A DNA stretch of 64,000 bases, from assembly GCA_038496675.1 (NCBI GenBank), contig CM076651.1, positions 22,307,019-22,371,018 of the forward strand, written 5' to 3'. The notes below the pieces were generated by a model, which made no database searches, was not told where the DNA came from, and saw only the letters and a program-made list of their open reading frames with translations. The translations under genes were made by a program, and so were the position numbers. This document shows positions 59,136 through 64,000 of this stretch, one piece after another. The stretch comes from Rachycentron canadum. Its lineage: Eukaryota; Chordata; Actinopteri; Carangiformes; Rachycentridae. The first letter of the stretch is position 1; every line of letters starts with the position of its first letter.

Positions 59136-59670
59136 TCAAAATGAGTAAGAAGGGAAAATGGGATTCTGCAGTATAGGAGTGGCGTAGTGCATCAGTCCAC
59201 CAATAGTGACCTTTTCCGTCTGGGAGTCGAGGAGATTAAAAGCATATTGGTCCAGTCCAGTAAGGTTACATCCTTCTCTTTGCAATATGGGAAGCATTCC
59301 AATTGGCACAACTTTGTTACATTCCTCAAGAGTTAATCTTCTGCTGTTGAGGAAGAAGCAGCAGTAAAGTAGAATCCTTAACCTTGTGTAATTAGCAGGT
59401 TCAGCCCTAAAGATCCTCGCAAAGTCCATCTGAGGGTTGTACAGACTCCAGAGGGGTCCCTGTGGGGCCATTATGCACAGGTTTGGTAGCAATAACAACA
59501 CACTTTTCTGACAGATCCCCAGGTTGGATGGATACTGAGTACTTAAGTGTTACCCTTAAGGTTAAGATGTTTGACATTTTCAGGATGATTGATCTTTCTG
59601 AGCCATCATCTAGAACGGCATAGGTATGCAGTTCCTTGTCGCTATACAGCACAACTGCGACAACCTTCAA
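59136..59670 (-). pseudogene. BEL/Pao protease and linker
   Basis: The minus strand at 59407-59670 has TYAVLDDGSERSI, the aspartic protease site of the A17-type BEL/Pao family, where LDDGS replaces the retroviral DTG. The following frame (59136-59501) holds LTLEECNKVVPIGMLPIL and an LDQYAFNLLDS segment of the linker to reverse transcriptase. Confidence 0.7.
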
Positions 59671-59872
59671 GATGACTCAGTGTGACTGCTTGGGGTACTG
59701 ACCATCATACATGTGTTGTCAGTAGAGGGAATAGTGTCATGTAGAATGGTTAAGTGGATTTTTTTGCAGGCTGTACATGGCTTTTTCAATGTACACACAT
59801 CTGGTGAATGAGTCCTACAACATTTCCAAAAATGTTTATTCTACTTTATCCAGTTGATTCTTTCTGAATATG

Positions 59873-60364
59873 TCATGCATGTGCTTTGACCTGCAGCCAT
59901 TTTGAGAGGTCTTCCAGAATGAAAATCTGGTAAACTCCATCTATGAGAATGCCCTCATCCAAGCAATGTTCAATGAAGGTGTCATGGTAAGTGCCAGGTA
60001 GTTTACTGAGAAACTTGTAAACATGTGAACTACATCTCATTTCAGTACAGTTACTTCCCTCCAAAGAGGTGAGAAAACCAACCAAGGACTGAACAGACAA
60101 GGAAAAGTCCTCGAAAGCATCAACATCTCCGCTCTTTATTGTTTGTGAGCTCAAGATGAGGCTAATCTCACTCTGGATAAGTTGATGTAGTTGACCATAT
60201 CTTGACTTTAATGCTCTCATAGTGGATGTATATGGTTGGTTATCATAAACATAAGCTCTGGCAAGCTTATAAACATTAGAATATTTCAGGTGCTCAAGCA
60301 AGTTTTGATACTTGTACTGCTCAGAAAGATGGGGCTGATTACTAGGTAGACTATTAAAGGCCAT
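59873..60364 (-). pseudogene. BEL/Pao gag fragment (DUF1759-like)
   Basis: A 163-codon open frame. The run YDNQPYTSTMRALKSRYGQL and the pattern after it (LSKLP, about 100 residues on) match the gag helical region of BEL/Pao elements. The start Met directly follows the duplicated leader block at 60367-60506. Confidence 0.65.
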
Positions 60365-60391
60365 TTTCTTCTTCTCCTAACACAACAACTC

Positions 60392-61103
60392 TCAAAGCAC
60401 TGTTTCCCCCCAACTCCCTGCAGTCACATTCACCACTGCTACCACTGATCTTTTTCCCAGAACATAATCATAAACTCTGACATTGCTTCCTAGTCTAGTC
60501 ATTTTAGGAGATTTGCTGGTAAGGAGAGTGACTTTCAAGAAAGTCACTCTCCTTACCAGTGTTGAAGTATGGGAGACGTGGCTTTGGGACCCCAAAAGAG
60601 GATGAAACAAGTAATTCCAATAAATTTGCATAATACCAAATTGTGGAGGAGGAACCTGATGCAGCTGTTGTGATGGAGAAGGGATATTGAAGGACTGATG
60701 CCAAGACCCACTCAGTGGCTGAAACGATACTTCATTTTGCTGGTCTTGGAAAAAAGGCCCTCTAATCCTGCTAGAAACTGGATGCTGCAACGTAGCAAAC
60801 TGATAAGATGCATCATGGGATGTCTGATATGGTTGTTGCTGGAGGGCAGAATGGAGACCCTGATGGACATATTAGGGGACCAGAGACCAGGTGGGTGTAC
60901 CTGGGGCTCTGTTTGCGGTGGCTGAAGGGCACTGGAAGCCTTGGTGCCAAGTGTCTGAGATGAAGGCAGTACCTGAGAGATTCTACACAGATCTCCCCAT
61001 TCTGATGGAACAGTGGTGATACATGTGAGATCCCAGAGCAAAGAAGAACCCATTTTTTTTCAGCCTCCTCTTCCTCATGCTGCTGTTGACAGAGTTCTTC
61101 CAT
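60392..61103 (-). pseudogene. BEL/Pao 5' gag-leader region, broken frames
   Basis: Gln/Ser/Pro-rich minus-strand frames (60392-60790, 60712-61053, 60813-61103) overlap in different phases. They probably represent the N-terminal gag of the element, but homology is weak. It includes the 21-bp palindrome at 60516. Confidence 0.45.
60516..60559. repeat. Perfect 21-bp inverted repeat with 2-base loop
   Basis: The arms at 60516-60536 (ctggtaaggagagtgacttt plus c) and 60539-60559 are exact reverse complements around aa. Confidence 0.95.
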
Positions 61104-61419
61104 CTCTGATCATCCTGGTTGCTCCTCCAAGTCTGCTGACTGCACAGGATTGAGAGTCTCTTTTAAAGATTGAATTGATCCCTGGCTGACAGTTGAAGAG
61201 ATAGAACTGCCAGCAACTTTTGGGTAAGTAGAAGGTCTCCTCTGTCTTTGACCATGAATACTACAATGGCTCCCTGCACTGCAGCTGTGACTGGTGCTCT
61301 GGCAATGCAGCCTTGCTCGCTGATTGTGGTAGAGACCCAGAGGGTATACTCATAAGGTCAGGGGCTTGGTCATTGCCATCTATCCTCCAAGTTTCCCTCT
61401 CTCTGGCTTGAAGGACCAA

Positions 61420-61647
61420 TGTTGGACCAAAAGAACTAACTTTTCGTGGTATAGGACAAGTGAGTGTGAAGGAAACCTATAGAGGAGACAAGAGCCCAAG
61501 ATTCTGGTAGACAGAGCTTTTATTTTCCTTTCAACATTTGGTTATATGTGCTCTTTTGTTTCTCTTTTTAGTGTGTGTGTTTGTGTGTGTGATTTTATCT
61601 CTGCAAAAGACAACAAAATTAGTGTAAATAAACAATCACTATATACA
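61420..61647 (-). repeat. BEL/Pao LTR, right copy
   Basis: Begins tgttggacc on the + strand next to the primer-site-like sequence at about 61405-61419. A (GT)n tract at 61574-61595 is missing from the left copy. Confidence 0.65.
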
Positions 61648-61879
61648 TATAGGTTATAATTAGGGGAAGTGGTGGCACCTGGGTAGGGCAATGTCTTCCC
61701 AGGGAGGAGTGCTTGGTGTATCTACCTTGCTAAAGGCAATAGTTTTTTTTGCACCTGCCTAAAACTTTTGCACAGTACTGTATATTGTGTGTCAAAATTA
61801 CATCTTTGAGAAAAATCTGGTTTTAAAGCTTCACATGGTGCAGAAACTGCCCTCCTAAAAGTAATTAAAAATTACCTCC
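61648..61879. other. Short non-coding spacer
   Basis: No feature is recognised between the BEL/Pao LTR and the LINE fragment. Confidence 0.4.
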
Positions 61880-62520
61880 TTGTAGCAGCAGACAGGGTAG
61901 AGAGCACAGTTTGGTTTTTTTTTAGACCTAAGTGCAGCTTTTGACACTGTTAATCATGGCGTTTTATTTGACCACTTGAGGAACTGGACTGCCATCAAGG
62001 ATACTGCACCTGGTTTTATTCCTATCATTAAGGTAGAATCTACTTGATTACCAGAGAAAATCACACTTCTTCTACAACATGTATCACCTGTGGTGTACTG
62101 CAAGTATTTTAGGCCCAATTTTCCACTTACATCCTTCCACTCGACCAGGTTATCCAACACCAGTGTATCCTTCCATTGCTACATGGATGACACACAGATA
62201 TACTTTCCTATAAGTCCTATTCAAAGAGCCTAGCTGTTTTGTTTTTTTTTTTAATTGCAAGACATCAACTGTTGGATGGCACAACATTCCCTGCAACTCA
62301 CAACAACTCAAGTCAGTCTGTTTAATCCAGCCAAACCCATCACTCCCGTCCTAAATGCCCTTGGGCCTTGATCTCCAAATGTTCACCCCGTTGCAAGAAA
62401 CATTAGAATTATGTTTGATTCAAACCTAACATATGACAACCACATTACAAAAATTGTCCAGTCCTGCTTCCTCCAAATTAGATTTATCTCAAAAATCAAT
62501 TATTTCTTTTTATAATTGCT
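61880..62520 (+). mobile_element. LINE reverse-transcriptase fragment, strongly decayed (Rex1/L2-like)
   Basis: Broken + strand frames preserve AAFDTVNH-like codons (actgttaatcatggcgtttt), a TCGVLQ block equivalent to the S(C)GVPQGSVLGP motif, and a late ITKIVQSC-like segment. Many stops. The 3' end fades into T-rich DNA. Confidence 0.6.
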
Positions 62521-63479
62521 TTATTTATTTTTTATTGTTTTATTATATATTTTTTAAATCATCTCAGTATCACCCTTTTATTGTGTATTAATTGTGTGTG
62601 CATGTGTGGTATCTGCTCCCTGTAATTTATTTTTATATTGAAATTTATATTTTATATTGTTTACCTTTCCTCTGTGAATCCGACTGACTTTGACTGAATC
62701 TTGTCGAGTAATTTGTAAACTCTGTTTTTAAGGTCCTATAGAAGTATTGTTATTATCATAAATATTTTTATTACTGTATTACTTTTATTACTGTTGGTGT
62801 GATGTAGGCCTGCTGAGAAGAGTCGTTGTTTCAGGCAGCAGCACTAATTGTAATTAGTGTCCACTAGCAGAAGTGGACCCACAAAATTGATTTTTATTTA
62901 TATTATTTATTTTTACTTTTTGTATTTTTGGACCCCTTTTCTGGGGTACTAGAATTTTTTTTGTTAAAGCTCTGGAAACCTGGGATTTCTCTGAACCTTT
63001 CATAAAACAGCTTTGATGACCTTCCTGTCAAAAGTTTCAGGAAATAAAAATAAATTGCAGGAATTCAGAAAATTTAAGGGGGCTTTTTTTTTCCAAGAAC
63101 CAACATCTCCTTTAAAGTCTCTCACTTCTTAACCTACTTTTTTTGATTGTTCTAACCAATCACAGACCAGCCTGCCTTATAGCACCATTATGTTTAATAA
63201 CACCCTAACGTCACTAACATCACTTTCTCTGCCCATTTAGCTGATCCTGTTGCTTTATTACCTCATTGGTCATACATGTCAGTAGTACCCAGGCAAATGT
63301 GTGGTCTTACCTAGATCTTGCCCTACGGCAAAATTGCTAACTAAACAGCATCGAAGACCCAGCTGAAAGCCAAGTTTGTTCTCACCATATTGGGCCATAT
63401 TTACAGTCATATTGGTTGTTGCCCATGTTGTTGGGCCTTCTTGCATCTTACATCTTACATCATGCCTCGTTGTCTACCA
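62521..63479. other. AT-rich non-coding DNA
   Basis: Low-complexity T/A-rich sequence with no exon or recognised repeat. Confidence 0.4.
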
Positions 63480-64000
63480 AGGCAAGGCAAGGCAAGGCAA
63501 GGCAATTTTATTTGTATAGCCCATTTTTACAAACAGTTTGTCTCAAAGGGCTTTACATAGCATCATAACAACATCCTCTGCCCTTAGACCCTCACATCGA
63601 CTGAGGAAAAACTCAAAACAAAACCCTTTTAACAGGGAAAAAAAGAGAAACCTCATGGTGAGCAACAGAGGAGGGATCCCTCACCCAGGACGGGCAGACG
63701 TGCAATAGATGTTGTATACAGACAAGAAAACAGGTAACAATACAGAATATACACAGATGGAAATGGTGTGCAGGAGTTAATGAAGGCAGTTTTTGGTGGG
63801 AGGGAAGGCAGGGAGAGTCAGGCAGCTTAATGGGGGTAATGGGTGGTAGACCGGTTCCTGGGAGCGAAGAGCAGGTCGGTTTAACAGCAGGGGTAAAAGG
63901 GGAAGGGGTTGATGCAGGGGGTGGTTGGTGGAGAGAGATGGAGCTTCAGTGGATCTGTGGAAACACAAGAGAGAGAGAGCCAGACACCAAGGCCAAACAA
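63480..64000 (-). mobile_element. LINE 3' tail, (GGCAA)n family, copy 4, cut by the window edge
   Basis: Starts with (aggca)n then aattttatttgtatagccca. It matches copy 1 (4871-5583) with very few differences and runs off the window before its 5' truncation point. Confidence 0.85.

Larger units (their letters stand above)
56398..61647 (-). mobile_element. BEL/Pao LTR retrotransposon, decayed, with a LINE tail nested in it
   Basis: Two related LTR-like blocks (56398-56607 and 61420-61647), both starting tgttgga on the + strand, enclose minus-strand gag and pol fragments in BEL/Pao order: gag, protease, reverse transcriptase, RNase H. The inner side of the right LTR reads ttggtccttcaagcc on the minus strand, which fits a BEL primer-binding site. 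The integrase is not recognisable. A LINE tail (57240-57893) has inserted downstream of RNase H. Frames are broken throughout. Confidence 0.8.

Overview
This is vertebrate nuclear DNA, almost certainly from a ray-finned (teleost) fish. It carries a Pax7 homeobox gene, an efhd2 gene, a FAM107-family gene and the first coding exon of an lrrc38-like gene, all on the + strand. All have GT-AG introns, and they sit among fish-typical retroelements (BEL/Pao, Ty3/gypsy, L2/CR1/Rex-like LINEs, a tRNA-type SINE, Tc1 relics) and long dinucleotide microsatellites. There is no prokaryotic gene organisation. One 91-base run of N at 29238-29328 is an assembly gap inside a (TA)n tract.

Layout. 1-11136: non-coding DNA upstream of the Pax7 homeobox exon, presumably intronic, with two LINE 3' tails, GT/CA microsatellites, two strong hairpins and one uncertain minus-strand exon-like stretch. 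11137-19640: three internal Pax7 exons (first 46 homeodomain residues; homeodomain end plus linker; Ser/Thr/Pro-rich transactivation region). 19641-27500: mostly repeats. The exons expected to encode the Pax7 C-terminus were not found before the next gene. 27500-33359: efhd2, complete in four coding exons (233 aa). 33360-37640: intergenic, one SINE. 37647-42573: a FAM107-family gene, complete in four coding exons (128 aa). 43540-45270: decayed gypsy gag and an LTR. 46343-46970: lrrc38-like exon 1. 47000-64000: probably lrrc38 intron or downstream DNA, holding an internally deleted Ty3/gypsy element (about 49436-53412, minus), a decayed BEL/Pao element (about 56398-61647, minus) with a LINE tail nested in it, another LINE fragment, and a fourth copy of the same LINE tail at the right edge.

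The genes do not form an operon-like unit. From general knowledge, PAX7, EFHD2 and LRRC38 all map to human 1p36, so the window looks like a compacted piece of that conserved synteny. Pax7 is a transcription factor of neural crest and muscle satellite cells, EFhd2 is a Ca2+-binding actin regulator, FAM107 proteins are small actin-associated coiled-coil proteins, and LRRC38 is an auxiliary gamma subunit of BK potassium channels.

I found no convincing new biological system. The items most worth checking are the apparently missing Pax7 terminal exons, a perfect 94-bp direct repeat bracketing the last visible Pax7 exon, several long perfect hairpins, and a young LINE tail family present four times in 64 kb.
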